In this document: positions 21,297 through 32,724 of the stretch, in pieces
How positions within the stretch are numbered: position 1 is the first letter of the stretch
How the letters are laid out: the number at the start of each line of letters is the position of its first letter
Source: Gracilariopsis chorda
Lineage: Eukaryota > Rhodophyta > Florideophyceae > Gracilariales > Gracilariaceae
DNA length: 64,000 bases
Assembly (NCBI GenBank): GCA_003194525.1
Contig: NBIV01000116.1
Span: forward strand, 180,084 to 244,083
Direction of reading: 5' to 3'
Notes under the pieces: generated by a model
Seen by the model: only the letters and a program-made list of their open reading frames with translations
What the model was told of the DNA's origin: nothing
Databases searched by the model: none
Made by a program: the position numbers and the translations under genes

Positions 21297-22559
21297 ATGA
21301 TAGAGGAAGAATTGAGTCTGGTCATACAGAATATCAGGCTAGACAACGACCTTGAAGGCGAGTTGGTGGCTACAAAAAGATTTCTTTCCGGTGTGGATAT
21401 AGGAGTTAAAGAGGCACTACGAAAACGCACAATTAAAAGGAACGCAAAAGTATTCATTGTTTGGGATGGAAGGCTCATGAGGAGAACATCAAAGAGATTG
21501 CGATCGATCCCCTTCCGAAATGACAGAAAAGTGATCTTAAGAGCCTTTCACGACGACATCGGTCATTGGGGAATAGACTTTACCAAGAGTTTCGTATTGG
21601 AAAGGTATTGGTGGCCGAAGATATATCGTGACATCTTGGACTATGTGAACAGCTGCAATGGGTGTCAACGAGCGGTAGGCATTCTGGCGTATAAAACTGG
21701 CCTTAAGTTTCCCTTGACTGCGCTCCTTCATGTGTTTTCGATCGACTTTGCGGGACCATCGCCTACATCTCCGAAAGGAAATCGATTCCTACTAGTATGT
21801 TTGGAACACGTGATGGGATGGCCGATTGCTCGAGCGACTAGAACGGCTACGACTCAAGTAGTTATAAATTTCATACTTGAAAAGGTCATACAGCCATTTG
21901 GTCTTCCCAGGCTCATAATATCTTATAATGCAACCTGCTTCCGAGCTAATGCACTGATTGTATTCATGAAAGAAAAGGGTGTCACGTGGAAAACGGTACT
22001 CGCTTATGCACCCATGTCAAATGGGAGAGCAGAACGGATGGTTGGTAGCCTGAGGAGTGCGATAGCCAAAGAGGTTGTCCAAAGAAATGAGGAATGGGAC
22101 GTTGTTCTGTCAAGAGTGCTTTACGGATATCGAAGACGCCAGATGGTAGATGGAAAGTCTCCATTTGAGCTACTATATGGCACAGCACCACGAATGAACA
22201 ACCACGAGCCCGCCGCACTTGTTACTCACTACAGCAGTACCCACAGGAGACTAGAGCTAATGGACGCAGAAATAGGTAGAGCAGCTCGTGTCCTACACCA
22301 GGAAGAAATTCAGCGTGACGAAAGCAGATTAATTCGCTTCAACGTTGGTGACGAAGTGCTCGTAGCAAAAGGACAAGCACTCAACGCCAAGAAGAAGAGG
22401 GCTCCATTTGAGTCCAGGTCCTACGGCCCCTGCCAAGTAATAAGCGCATCGCACCCACGCTATGTTCTAAGGAGCCCGCCTCGAAGGGTGTCCCGAGAAC
22501 CTTTACACGCCAGACGGCTGGTATTGTACTATCGACGTCCTGGTCATCTGCAGGAGTAG
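21297..22559 (+). pseudogene. G1 integrase
   Basis: A 420-codon open frame. The zinc-binding HHCC reads HDDIGHWG...CNGCQRA. The catalytic core has FSIDFAGPS (first Asp), ISYNATCF where SDNGTxF is expected (second Asp replaced by Tyr), and NGRAERMVGSL (Glu). The C-terminus has FNVGDEVLVAKGQAL and a short DNA-binding-like end but no chromodomain, unlike G2. The frame is long and open but the DDE triad is incomplete. Confidence 0.88.
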
Positions 22560-22713
22560 ACTACATAAGCAACTGTGATAGGAATAAATGGATACAACTT
22601 AGGAAAATGTAGTAGCTGCCAAGAAGAACAATTGTTCGCAGCTACTTGTGTTTATTTATACGAAAAGAATCGATGCATAGTATCAACCAAAAAGCTAGTT
22701 CGGAACCAGCTCA

Positions 22714-23040
22714 TCAACTTCCGCTTTCGACCTCATCATGGGGCAAGTACTTGATGGAACTTTCGCCTGGGTCTTTGCGATACGCCCATAAATTACGACC
22801 GTCCGAGAACTGAACTGGATGGGGAAACTCAGCAAGAGCCCGGCCACCTAGTTGAGTGGCAGAAGAGAGGATCTGGCGAACCTTCTTCTCTCCCACCACG
22901 ATAGGTACCATTACGGCATGAAATTGAGGATCATCCTTCTTCCGATCTACGAGGCGAGAGCACCTAGAACGTCTCGGAGGACCTTTCCCAGCCACACGGT
23001 GATCTGGAACAGACCTGATTATCACACGAACCTCGCCCAA
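22714..23040 (-). CDS. G1 antisense ORF 2, unknown
   Basis: About 108 codons on the minus strand, between the integrase end and the antisense protease-like gene, in the same direction as the latter. It ends YLPHDEVESGS. I see no known domain. It may be the 3' part of the same antisense gene after decay, or a separate small gene. Confidence 0.35.
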   Translation of the reverse strand: MGEVRVIIRSVPDHRVAGKGPPRRSRCSRLVDRKKDDPQFHAVMVPIVVGEKKVRQILSSATQLGGRALAEFPHPVQFSDGRNLWAYRKDPGESSIKYLPHDEVESGS

Positions 23041-23529
23041 AGTAGCCTGAGGAAGAGCAGCGTAAGCTCTGAAAAGTTCGGGCTCATGACGATGACCTGC
23101 TCGAGGGGTTCTGGTTGGTGGCGTCTGTAAGGCCCCTCGACCTATCGGAGGGATGATACCAATAGCATTATCACCTTTTAGACATGCGTGCCTCTACCAA
23201 CGGACGTGTGGGAATCTTGAACCTCCCAGAAACGAGTATAAAGATCCCTTAACTCCGAGCCAAGGCAGTCAAAGCCAGTAGTTTCATCGCGGGACTGACT
23301 CATGATTGGAAGAATTTATCTAAACGAACGGGTAGCTCTGGTGAAAAGAAAGAGTAACGCAATCATCACCTGAAAAGATCTCATATAGAAGAGCATTGCA
23401 AAGCGAGTGAAGACCCCTTTGTAGTTATGTCTACACCGGATAAAAGCCTCACGAAGACAAGATGTATGCACAAAAAGGAGAGTCATTTATTGGGCTGGGA
23501 AGAAAGCCGTACGCATAGGAACTATGAGG

Positions 23530-24718
23530 TCAATTCCCCTGGTATCGGCGACCTTTTGCACACAGCTGGCGGATCTCCATGATCTTCGAATATCGGGGAT
23601 AACCCCCAGCGACTAAGAAGAGGGAATCCTTACAGAGTCGCAAGGGATGGCGCTCTGCACTATCCAGTATCATTTGGCGACGTCCATCGACCGCGACCAA
23701 ATGGCTAAAGCGGGATGAAGCATGACGGCCATCATACATGAGACGCACAAGGTAGTAGCCAGAAGTTACGATATCCCAAACGCAGAAACTCTGAAGCTCA
23801 TTAGAAGCTTTTCGAAGCTTGACCATAAAAGGGAGCCTCGTCCCGAAAGAGCTCATCTCCTGCAGACTCACAAATGTAGTACGAGTCGTTTCGAAGTACT
23901 CGGACAGCCTGTTAGCATCCTCTCGGCCACATGTCGCATCTATGATATTCAGGAAGGCACCTTGCATACACTTTCCATCGTTACTGCGAGTATAAATGCG
24001 ACACTAGTCTCGTATTCTGAACTCCAGCAAACGAGTATCCGTCTGGCGTGCCCTTGAGCCTTGGTAGATGGAAACAGGGAGCCCAGGATTCGCTTTGCAC
24101 CATTTGATGATCAAACTAAGACAGTCTCTACCATCGATATCAGCGCCAGACCCGGAGTAATAGACAGAATAGGCGTATTTCACCCTTCGCAAGATTCTTC
24201 GCGGCGTTCGTCATCGTGGCAATACGAAACGCTGGGCGAAATAGAGTCGTGTCGAACATCTGCAGGGTCCATGTGTCGATCACCTGAAATCCGGAGAGTC
24301 CAACTTGTCTTCCACTTGCTCCTCTAAACTGTCCCTCTATGAAGAGTATGTGGTCTACTTCCCATCCAGAGTGACGTGAGCTGGATCTCACAGAGTTGGA
24401 TATTGAGGGCGTGTCGTGGGCGTGCGCCAAAGAAGGACCAGCTTTGGAAGGTGCGGACCATTCTCGAAGGGATCGATTATTAGAGGCATCAGATTGATGC
24501 GACCCATTTTGTTGATCGGCAACGCAAGACGTTGGAGCTGGCACGGAGCGTAGCCGCAGCGGCATCGGCAGATTTGTCTTCCCAGCGAACGATTTTCTGG
24601 GGGCTTTTTGTCCTTGAGGACTCGGTTTGTGTCGACTTAACCGTTTTGATATCGATTCGCTAGGTCCTTGTTCTCGGCGTTGTTGCTTGCGTCGAGCATT
24701 TTTGCCACCTTTTCCCAT
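23530..24718 (-). pseudogene. G1 antisense gene: cysteine-protease-like domain with basic N-terminus
   Basis: On the strand opposite to pol. The N-terminus (24718 onward) is very basic (MGKGGKNARRKQQRR, then SKRLSRHKPS) and runs about 175 codons before a frameshift near 24190. The frame from 24192, broken only by a TAG at about 24004, carries a domain with Cys in GKCMQGAFLNIIDA (about 23970), His in RFSHLVAVDGRR (about 23690) and Asp in QMILDSAERHPLRL (about 23665). The order Cys, His-x-Val, Asp in a 'hxxVDG...D' context is that of papain-fold peptidases. Family assignment is by pattern only. Its place between integrase and 3' LTR and its facing direction suggest an antisense passenger gene of the element. 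Confidence 0.5.
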
Positions 24719-24996
24719 GGTTTCTCTTCCTACCCGAACACTTATCCGTCTTCTACAACGTTAGTGTAGATCAATTTTGGAGGCGTACAGGTCGCAGGAA
24801 GATATTCACAATGGGCATTGCCTAGTCGTGTTGTTCACTTTCGGCTTAGTATCTAGTCACGCTAAAAGCTTTTTCGGTGTGGTCTGGTATTCGCTTGCGC
24901 CTAAATGTCGCTAAACGGGAGAGCACGGAGCTTGGAGGGAAGGCCTGTTATATAATGCTGAAACGCCACCCGGGGCGGCGATTTGAGGGTGGAATG

Positions 24997-25259
24997 TGTC
25001 GTGTGCCTGTGGTGCACACGAGTTGGTTGGATATGTTTTATTATTTGCACCTTTTTATTGGGCGCTGCGCAGCTTCCAGCGTGGAAGCTGAGCATAGCCC
25101 CCGAATAAATGCACACCTCTCGCGCTTGCGGCCCCACCGCTTGGGGGGGAGGTAGCAAGCACCTTGCACATCCTAAAACTCGGTGGCTCCTTCGTCTGCA
25201 TTGCCTCCACCTTCATCTTAACAACGCGTGCCCCCGAGAACCTCTTTTCTTGCCCAACA
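24997..25259 (+). repeat. G1 3' LTR
   Basis: Pairs with 17577-17838; same TGTC start and CAACA end, hairpin kept at 25071-25089. A purine-rich stretch (GAGGGTGGA) lies just upstream and may be the polypurine tract. Confidence 0.92.
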
Positions 25260-25635
25260 CCTGTGACAACAAAAACCACTAGGCCACAAGTCCCGTGTGA
25301 ACAATGGCAGGGAGCCCTATGACAACGCACATATACTCCACAACGCTGTTGGAGTTGTTACTTAACCTTGCTGTCATGTTTGAGTTGGCCAAGACCAGAG
25401 CAAGGGCATAGAACCTGCGGCCCGTGTTCGGTGTCAGCTTCGTTCCGGAAAGGTGGTAATGTTTGTATCACAGATTGAAAACGTAGGTAATGCTATTTCT
25501 GAGTGCAGTATACTGTGACGCTTTGACAATTGCCGACGAAAATCTGAGTCCCTACCTCCACGTTGTTGTCGGCTGGGCAGCAAAAGCTGTACAAAGGAGC
25601 AAGTAGAGAAGGCCTGACTTCGGAGTGAGTTTTTT
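25260..25635. other. Spacer between G1 and the DIRS-like element
   Basis: No gene recognised. It may include the 5' part of the tyrosine-recombinase retroelement whose coding remnants begin at 25636. No terminal inverted repeats were identified. Confidence 0.3.
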
Positions 25636-27165
25636 TTGCCATTTGATGGTCTGGCAGCCTCAGCCAATATTCTTGCACTATTACCAGAACGCATCCAAGG
25701 AACATATGCTGCAGAAGGAGAAATACGGAAGGCCGCTTGTGAGCGCGAGCCAATGGAAAAGTCTTTTTGTGGCATTGGCCATGAAGATCACGGAACTTTG
25801 GTCTTAAATCTGCGAAAAGGCCGGACTTTTCTGGCTGACAACAGAGCACGGAAGGTGATCAATAGAGCTTTTGCAGTACCCAAGCCTGATAAAGGAAGAA
25901 GCCAGAGGCTGATTATTGACGAGCATAACACGAATAAAGTCTTCATAGCACCTGGGGAAATTGACTTACCGAGTGCAGGACACCTTGCACGTTTTTGAAT
26001 GCCCCTTAGGCAGAAGCTATACTTCGTTAAACCGGATATGAACAATCAGTTTCATGGCATGAAGATACAGGAATAGCTAAGCCTCTATTTAGGTTTACCT
26101 CCGATAGAAAAGCGTGGCTCGCAGCTATACCCTGTTATGCGTTCTATGCCCATTAGGTGGTCACAATCTGTGTTCGTGGCACATGCGATTCATCGGAAGC
26201 TGCTCAAGTCTGCCGGCCTATCGTCGAGGGTTTGGATAAGGGGTATTATCGACGTTTCCTAATTGAGCTATGGAGTCTTTGTTGATGATAACTTCTCCCT
26301 TGGTACGAATATCGAAAAAGCGACTGCGGCTCTGAAGGCGGTTATACGGGAATCTGAGCGATGTGGGCTACCGTCCCGAGCACGAAAAAGTTCGTGGCCA
26401 GGGACGATATCCTGCACCGAAGGTCTGGGACTCGAATTTCACAAAAATGAGTTGGTTCTGCCGAAAGTGATAAAGATGCGATGCCTTATATCGCGGACGG
26501 TGACCTTTGTGAAGCGAAGACGTTGGAAACTGCGCGAGCTGCAATGTGTTTTAAAACACTGGGAGTGGTTTCTTCTCTTGCGTCGACCCCTCTTTTCGGG
26601 GTCCCAAAGTGTGTACCAGTTGAGCCAATCTTGCTCCTGTACAGTCCAACGCACCGAGATTGACAGACGGGAACTCATACTTATAATCGAGCTATCTGGG
26701 TTGATACGCACTTGTATCACCACGGCCTTTTCTATCTATTCCCTGTGCACGGATGTGAGCGTGTGGGGTGGAGGGGTGGTATATAATCCGAGTGAAAATA
26801 CGCTACATCTACTTTCTCAGTCAGCAGAATGTCAATGGCAATTGTTATTCAATCAAAAAATGAAGCTCGCCATCAGACCCCGTCAGCGCTAAAGAATGCC
26901 GATTCATCTTCTCGAAGGCGAGCCTCTGCTTCTTAGATTAAGATGGCTGCTCGGACAACAAAAAAATTATGGGACGTGGGTGATTGTTTTTCTGGATAAT
27001 CAAGCTCTAATTGGTGCTCTCCGTATAGGAAGTAGCACTATATCGAGTTTCAATCGATTGCGTCGGCGTACAACAGCTTTACTCCTCGTGGACAACCTAT
27101 ACATGAATTGTCTTTATATCCCAAGCGATGCCAACACAGCTGACAGACCCTCACGGGTTGTGTGA
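25636..27165 (+). pseudogene. DIRS-like retroelement: reverse transcriptase and RNase H
   Basis: RT motifs start with FAVPKPDKGRSQRLIID and PGEIDLPSAGH (about 25880-25980); the catalytic box reads YGVFVDDNF at about 26272-26298. RNase H-like blocks are CTDVSVWGGGVVY (about 26741), FLDNQALIGALR (about 26990) and a C-terminal IPSDANTADRPSR (about 27117). The NTADxPSR end before a recombinase is typical of DIRS-group elements. Frame breaks occur at about 25998, 26075, 26262 and 26890. It is inactive. Confidence 0.78.
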
Positions 27166-28119
27166 GCTTGCCCACAAAGTATTAAACCCACACACGCTGC
27201 AAAATTATAACCAACACTTGCAACAGTTCTTGACGTGGCTGGAAACCTTTAGCGAGTCGGGACGGTTGTTCAAAACCGTTGGAGACGTCGATCAGTTATT
27301 CACACGTTACTATGTGCACCGCTACAACGATAATCATGATCTGAAGTCCTCGGGGGCAATTCAGGCGAAGACTGCTTTTGGAATTTTATATGCCGCCAAG
27401 TACAAGGAAAATTGATGCTTTCTGCGCTAAGCTTGCGTGGATAGGGTGTGAGTAGGCCCATGTCACATCACGGAATATGCCTAGAAATTTTAGTTTACGC
27501 ACTAGCATATGAAATACTAAGTCATGGCCACGCACACGTTGGAATTGGACTGTTATTGATTTTTGAAGGGTGTCTTAGATTAGGAGACTTATTACAGCTG
27601 AAAGTTGGCGATGTCGTATTTTTGGATTTCTGAAGCTGGCGGTCACATTATGTAACGATGAACATCACGATGGGAAAACGGGGAGGAAACAAAAGGTGAC
27701 CATTCGATTTTATGTAGTCGCAAGGCTTTTATACAAATTGGTCGAGCACCTAAAAATCCTGCGGCAAGAAAATCTTCCCATACGCATCTGCACGGTTCTG
27801 GGCGATACTGCGACTCTCGGTGGACCGACTGACGTGTCCCTTCGAGAGAACACGCCACATGTTGCGATTCAGAGGCGCAACCACGGACAAGTTGTATGGA
27901 CGGGTCAACGATCAGGATATCAAATCTCGAGGACGGTGGCAAAGCGACAAAACTATTAAGCTTCACATACAACTTTACAAGCTTTTCTTGAACCTGAACA
28001 CCTTCATGCTACAACAACGCAATCGGTTTGAGTCGGTAGCTACAAATGCAGTATCGCTTTTCAACGTGCCGTCGCCAAATTGGGCTCGGTGTTTGGAGGA
28101 TCTTCAACTCTCGTTATGA
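27128..28119 (+). pseudogene. DIRS-like tyrosine recombinase
   Basis: After the RNase H, a frame from about 27155 has an N-terminal core-binding-like segment (LNPHTLQNYNQHLQQFLTWL). The catalytic part (27820-28119) reads THMLRFRGATTDKL-type, then DIKSRGRWQSDKT and a Tyr in IQLYKLF, matching the HxxR...RGRW.S....Y layout of DIRS/Ngaro recombinases, with the second box degraded (RHMLRFRGAT). Several stops lie between the two parts. An RT linked to a tyrosine recombinase instead of an integrase is diagnostic for this order. Confidence 0.75.
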
Positions 28120-29599
28120 GTCCCCCATGGAACTGGACTTTGGAAGAAGTCATGCTTAGAGGAATCTGGAACTACTCGTAGTAGTAGATCAATGGTCGAG
28201 GCCCGTCCGTGTGTAGAAGTTTTGCCATGCATGGGGCCGGGAGTATGGATGTGTGAAAGGGATGCATGGGCTCGGGGAGGGGCAGGGAAAATGGTTCAAG
28301 TTCATTGATGGATGAAGGCGCTTGCTGATGCTTTGCGCAGTTTTCTAAATATCTTAGCTTCGTACTAAAGTCAAATGTTGTTGCCAAATATAATTACGTG
28401 TAAGCCGTGCGTTTAGTTGCCTTAGAAAATAGCGTGTAGCCTATGTCCTGAACGAGCGTAGTGAGCTGGCGAAGGTCTTCAAGAAAAAAATGTTATCGTC
28501 GATCTCTCCAATGACGGGCCCTCTTGCGCTGGCATGGCCGTGAGTGCAATCGGTAAACAGTAGTATCCGAGCGGTCGTATGATAGTACAACGTTAGAAGG
28601 TAGAATTGAATTAGAAGACCAGAGCTGACGACAGCCTCTGTACGCAGCCGTACACGAACTATCGTGTTTCTCGTTGTTACCAATCTTCTACTTGTCTATC
28701 CTGTCGGTCGAAGTAGAGTCCGATACAGTTCAGTAGCTAGCCTAAATAAAATTATTCAAGCTACCGGAACGGTCTAAAAACTTCTGTCTGAGCAGCAGCG
28801 CCGATGCAAGTACGGCTTACATCCACACATGCGCACTCCCTGCACTTGCGGAGGTTCTACAATACGGTAGAACATCTTTGACAAGAAGATCTGCGACAAT
28901 AAAACCATACCGTGCGGTAGCATCAGATCGGTAGTCTAGTAGGGTGACCAACCTGACAACTCGAACCCGAGTTAGCATTTGCCACTTGGCGTGTCTCATA
29001 TAAATACCGGTCGGCTGGGTCTCAGTTGCCAGTGAGAACTGACCTGCGACTACAAAAGGGGAGGTGGACGTGCTTAGCTGTGGCCCCACCACGAGGACTG
29101 CAGAATCAAGGGGTTGGCCTTACGGTGGATAAAATGGGCTTTTCGGATTCCGTGCTGTACGCCCCTGTTCTTGCTTTTGACCGATCGGGAAACCAAGGAC
29201 ACAAACCGAAAGCGTATATCGTTTTAGCACTTAAGTGAAGTGCCTCACTGATGCGGATGAACGACCGCGCGTTGGATTATTGGACATGCTGCAAGCCAGA
29301 GTGGAAATGCAAGCACACATTCCGATACGGGCATTCACTATTGCAAAGCAGGTGCAGTGCAATCTGTCCGAAGCGGAATGATACCAACGAAGACCGAGGG
29401 CGGGCAAAGCATTACTTTTGGAACCAGTATAGCATCAGGTAGCAGACCGAGAGCCGGTATTCGCAACCATGTACCGAGCGTATAAAGCTGTGAAAAAAAC
29501 CGAAAGCGGATAGACCAAACACAAACCAGCTGTGTTATGACTGCTATAGTATACCGAAAGCTGCTATGCAGAAATGAAACTGTCCGAGCGGATAATATA
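28120..29599. other. Region between DIRS-like and Copia remnants
   Basis: No gene supported. The right part should hold the 3' end of the minus-strand Copia element, but no LTR pair was found in the window. Short frames on both strands show no domain. Confidence 0.3.
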
Positions 29600-31680
29600 T
29601 TACGCAGTGGTAACGAGCCACTCTGCAATAGCGAGAACATTCTGCATCGGGGTAGGATCAGTCATCTTGGTCAGATGATCAGCAAATGTCTGACCACTTT
29701 TGATGAAACCGAAGTGGGAAATCTTTCCTGAGTGGTATTCTCTGCGTTCAATCGCGATGTTAACCATCAACGTTTTCTCTGAAGTCCAGGATCCTTTATG
29801 GATGATGTCAAACAGGGACTTAGATTTCATGAGTAGACAAACCAGTAATGAGTTTCGGTTGAGCGAAAGTCCGAGCTCGGCCAAAAACGTGTATGCAACA
29901 TCGAACATATCAGCGAACGCAGTCAGCTCAGCTGCTAGAACCGAACGCGTGACGCGACGAACCTTATAGAACTTGAAGCTGAGAGGGATTACTGTTCCGA
30001 AACGGTCAGATAGAAACACAATGTATTTCATCTGGAAACTTAAGTCCGAATTGTTGGAAAAAGGCGGGTCAGAAACACCAAGAATACAGATAGACTTGAA
30101 ATCCAAAGACTGGAACGGGATAGAAAGTTCATAGTACTTGACGCATTCAATCGTCTTGTTGACTTGATTGATTATGCGAATTCGATCTTTCTCATAGTGT
30201 TCCTCTGTCACCTTCGTTAATTGACACACCTGATAAAGAATATCAATCCTCGAGTAAGCTACCCATGCGAGCTTCATCGGAACGGACGCAAAGCTTGCAT
30301 ATGTACCGTTAGCCGGAATCGATGTGATATTCGCGACATGTTGTCGTTCATTGATTTGCATATTTCCGAAACGGTCACGCTCAATCCTGAAGCCGGTAAA
30401 TGTGCATGGTAAGTCTGAGTCGGGTTTCGTATCGAAAGTTTCTTGAGCTCTGTGGCAGATTTCATGAAACTCTTTCGTGCCCATGCGGAGCAGATAATTG
30501 AAATACGAACCACAGAGTCCTTCAAGGGTGCCGTTGCGAACTAGGTTTTACAGCGCGGGGTCAGAGCGCAATGCTTTCATTCTTAAATCCAGACGGTAAT
30601 GCTTGTCCATAGTAGCAAACCACAGGTCCCCTGATTCACAAAGTCCATATAGCGGTCTCAAGAGCTGCAAGCACTGATGCAGCTTGAGTTCAAATTACGG
30701 AACGGGCTCAGTGATTTACAGATCACCGGAGAGTGGTACCATCGACTGCAAGTAGGCTTCGGTTATGTCGTTTGTGTACAGGTGGAAACCGAATTGAGCG
30801 GATATTGGAAAAATAACCATTACCGACTGCGGTTGAAATGCCTGGCTGTAATGAGCCATAATATGCTTCATCCGATTGCGGTGTCCTCCGATCACATATC
30901 CGGCTTTGAAATTTACCTGACCGTCGTCAGGCGATTTGATTGTTAACACAAATCTTGACCGTAAAATATTTCGGTTCGGTGGGATGTCCTGTCTAAAAAT
31001 AACCCGAAAGGTACCACGTTCAAATATTCTACGTATTTCAGCCTTTTGGGCTTCTGTCTTACGGGGATCTTTGGTGCGAGCGTCACCAGCACTGAGGATC
31101 TCGGTCATGTATATGTCACACGATTGGGAACAATACTTGGCAAGGCCGTCAAGTATATCACACATATCCGTGTGAGATAACTCCGATGCAGAAATATATG
31201 GCTGAACCTGAGCGAAGTTGAATGAGCTCAGATCCGAATACGGTGATAGACGTAAATAAATGAGCTTAGTGTCATTGTCCACAGAGTCTAATTCATAAGG
31301 ACCAAGCCATTCTCCTATACGGTTAGCTACGACCTTCTTCCTCCAAACGATGACTTTGTCGCCGGGTTTGTAAGCGACGTTGGCCGAAGATGGAAAATTG
31401 TGATGCAAAGCGCGTTGAACACGAAGCTTTGCCTTGTATTGTTCCATCTCTCTCCGTGCAGTACTAGCCAGTTTGGCCCTTTCGTCGAGGATGGCCTTAG
31501 ACTGCAAGTCTTCACCGATCACACGGAGTGAAAGACGTTTACCGAATACCAGAACGGACGGAGCCAAACCTTCCGTTCCCAAGGTATTGTTCATGGCAGA
31601 GACAGAGAATGCGAGTAGAGTGCTCAGTTCCATGTTCAGCTGTGGGGTCAGGAGTATTTGATGTTCCGAGGCGCACTTTT
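29600..31680 (-). pseudogene. Truncated Copia (Ty1) pol: integrase C-terminus, RT, RNase H
   Basis: Reading on the minus strand from 31680: an integrase end (LAPSVLVFGKRLSLR, then KPGDKVIVWRKKVV and GEWLGPYEL), then RT (AEIRRIFERGTFRVI, SRFVLTIK, YTNDITEAYLQS, PLYGL near 30650). The catalytic YVDD box is replaced by GSYFNYLLRMGTKEF at about 30510. RNase H follows: GVSDPPFSNNSDLSFQ, RVTRSVLAAELTAF, SKSLFDIIHKGSWTSEK and FADHLTKM. Stops at about 30716 and 30585. Gag, protease and the integrase core are missing, so the copy is 5'-truncated, and no LTR is seen. Confidence 0.88.
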
Positions 31681-31689
31681 TGTCTAAGT

Positions 31690-32207
31690 TGCTAACGAGA
31701 ATTCATTACAGGAAGTTAATTCCGGGCAAACAGGGGTACCCAGATGGTGTATTGGTGTGTGCACTGGGTTAAGCCGCTCATGTGTGGATTGTACCACTAA
31801 TTGTTTTGTCGTACAGTAGTTGTTTTGCCACGGCACACACGCTTATAGTATCTAGATATTTATGATTAGCAGTAATTAGGAGTCGCCGTCCGTGCACTAC
31901 TTAGTCGCTGACGCTTGGACCTTCTCAGAAAACCGACGGAAAAGGAGGGCATGAACCCACGTCTCTAGTCTTGGATCATTACTCGGATTTTCGAAGCTAG
32001 TGCACGGCTTGCGGCTCCTCGCGCCCTTCCGAGCTCATCACTCGCCATCCGCTTCCCCGTGATTACAAGTTTTGTTGCGCACCGCTGTTCTGGGTATCTG
32101 TAGCATACGCACCGCTGCAAGCGGCGCCCCTTCGTATAGGGTTATGTGTGCAGATCACCGCAAGGCACCGAAGCCCTCTAGGGAAGTACTGCTGATACCA
32201 AAAAAAT
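31690..32207. other. Probable 5' flank or LTR of G2b
   Basis: No gene. The stretch just before the PBS at 32208 should contain the G2b 5' LTR; it ends GCTGATACCA followed by an A-run. I could not find a matching 3' copy near 41 kb, so limits are unknown. Confidence 0.35.
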
Positions 32208-32223
32208 TGGTCTCCTGACCTAG
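32208..32223 (+). other. G2b primer-binding site
   Basis: TGGTCTCCTGACCTAG differs by one base from the PBS of G2 (complement of 57106-57123). It fixes the 5' end and orientation of the decayed element. Confidence 0.65.
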
Positions 32224-32724
32224 ACGATACCTTCGACGTTGATTTTGGGACACCACGTCTCAATCCGATTACGGAAATGAAACGATTCATCTCGAGTGTG
32301 CCGTCTCGGATCAGACCCATCTCGAGTTCTACAGTACTCGCTCCAGCCACCCGGATTGTAACCGCGTGAACAACAGGAGACTGGAATGTGGCTGCAAATG
32401 GTTGCATAGAAGATAGTTGGCATGTTGCAGACTCGTAGTCGTTCTAGTTCCGGATAGCTCGTTCGTTCTGCGAAACCTACCCCAACAGAACGGGTAGCTA
32501 ATTCGGTCGAAGCCAGGAACTGCCTTTATAGACAAGCTGGCAGGTCAAGAGCGCACTCGACAGGCTCGGTCACAGCTGAAGCTGATGTATCGGTCCCGGG
32601 GGCCAATGCGACCAGGTGTGGGGAGAGCGGCTAATCCCTCTGGAACCTCACATTAGGACAGGCTATGCACTTCAGTGAAACGTCTTCGAACTGATTTGAA
32701 GTCTCACGGAACCTATATACGAAA

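Larger units (their letters stand above)
17577..25259 (+). mobile_element. G1: Ty3/gypsy LTR retrotransposon with antisense genes
   Basis: A 7.7-kb element bounded by LTRs of about 262 bp (17577-17838 and 24997-25259) that begin TGTC and end CAACA. Flanking 5-mers CCAGT and CCTGT differ at one base, so the target-site duplication is nearly intact. Order on the plus strand: PBS, gag with zinc knuckles, protease remnant, reverse transcriptase, RNase H, integrase. Between integrase (end 22559) and the 3' LTR lie about 2.4 kb with reading frames only on the minus strand. Several stops and catalytic substitutions show it is inactive. G4 (59976-63000) belongs to the same family. Confidence 0.9.
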
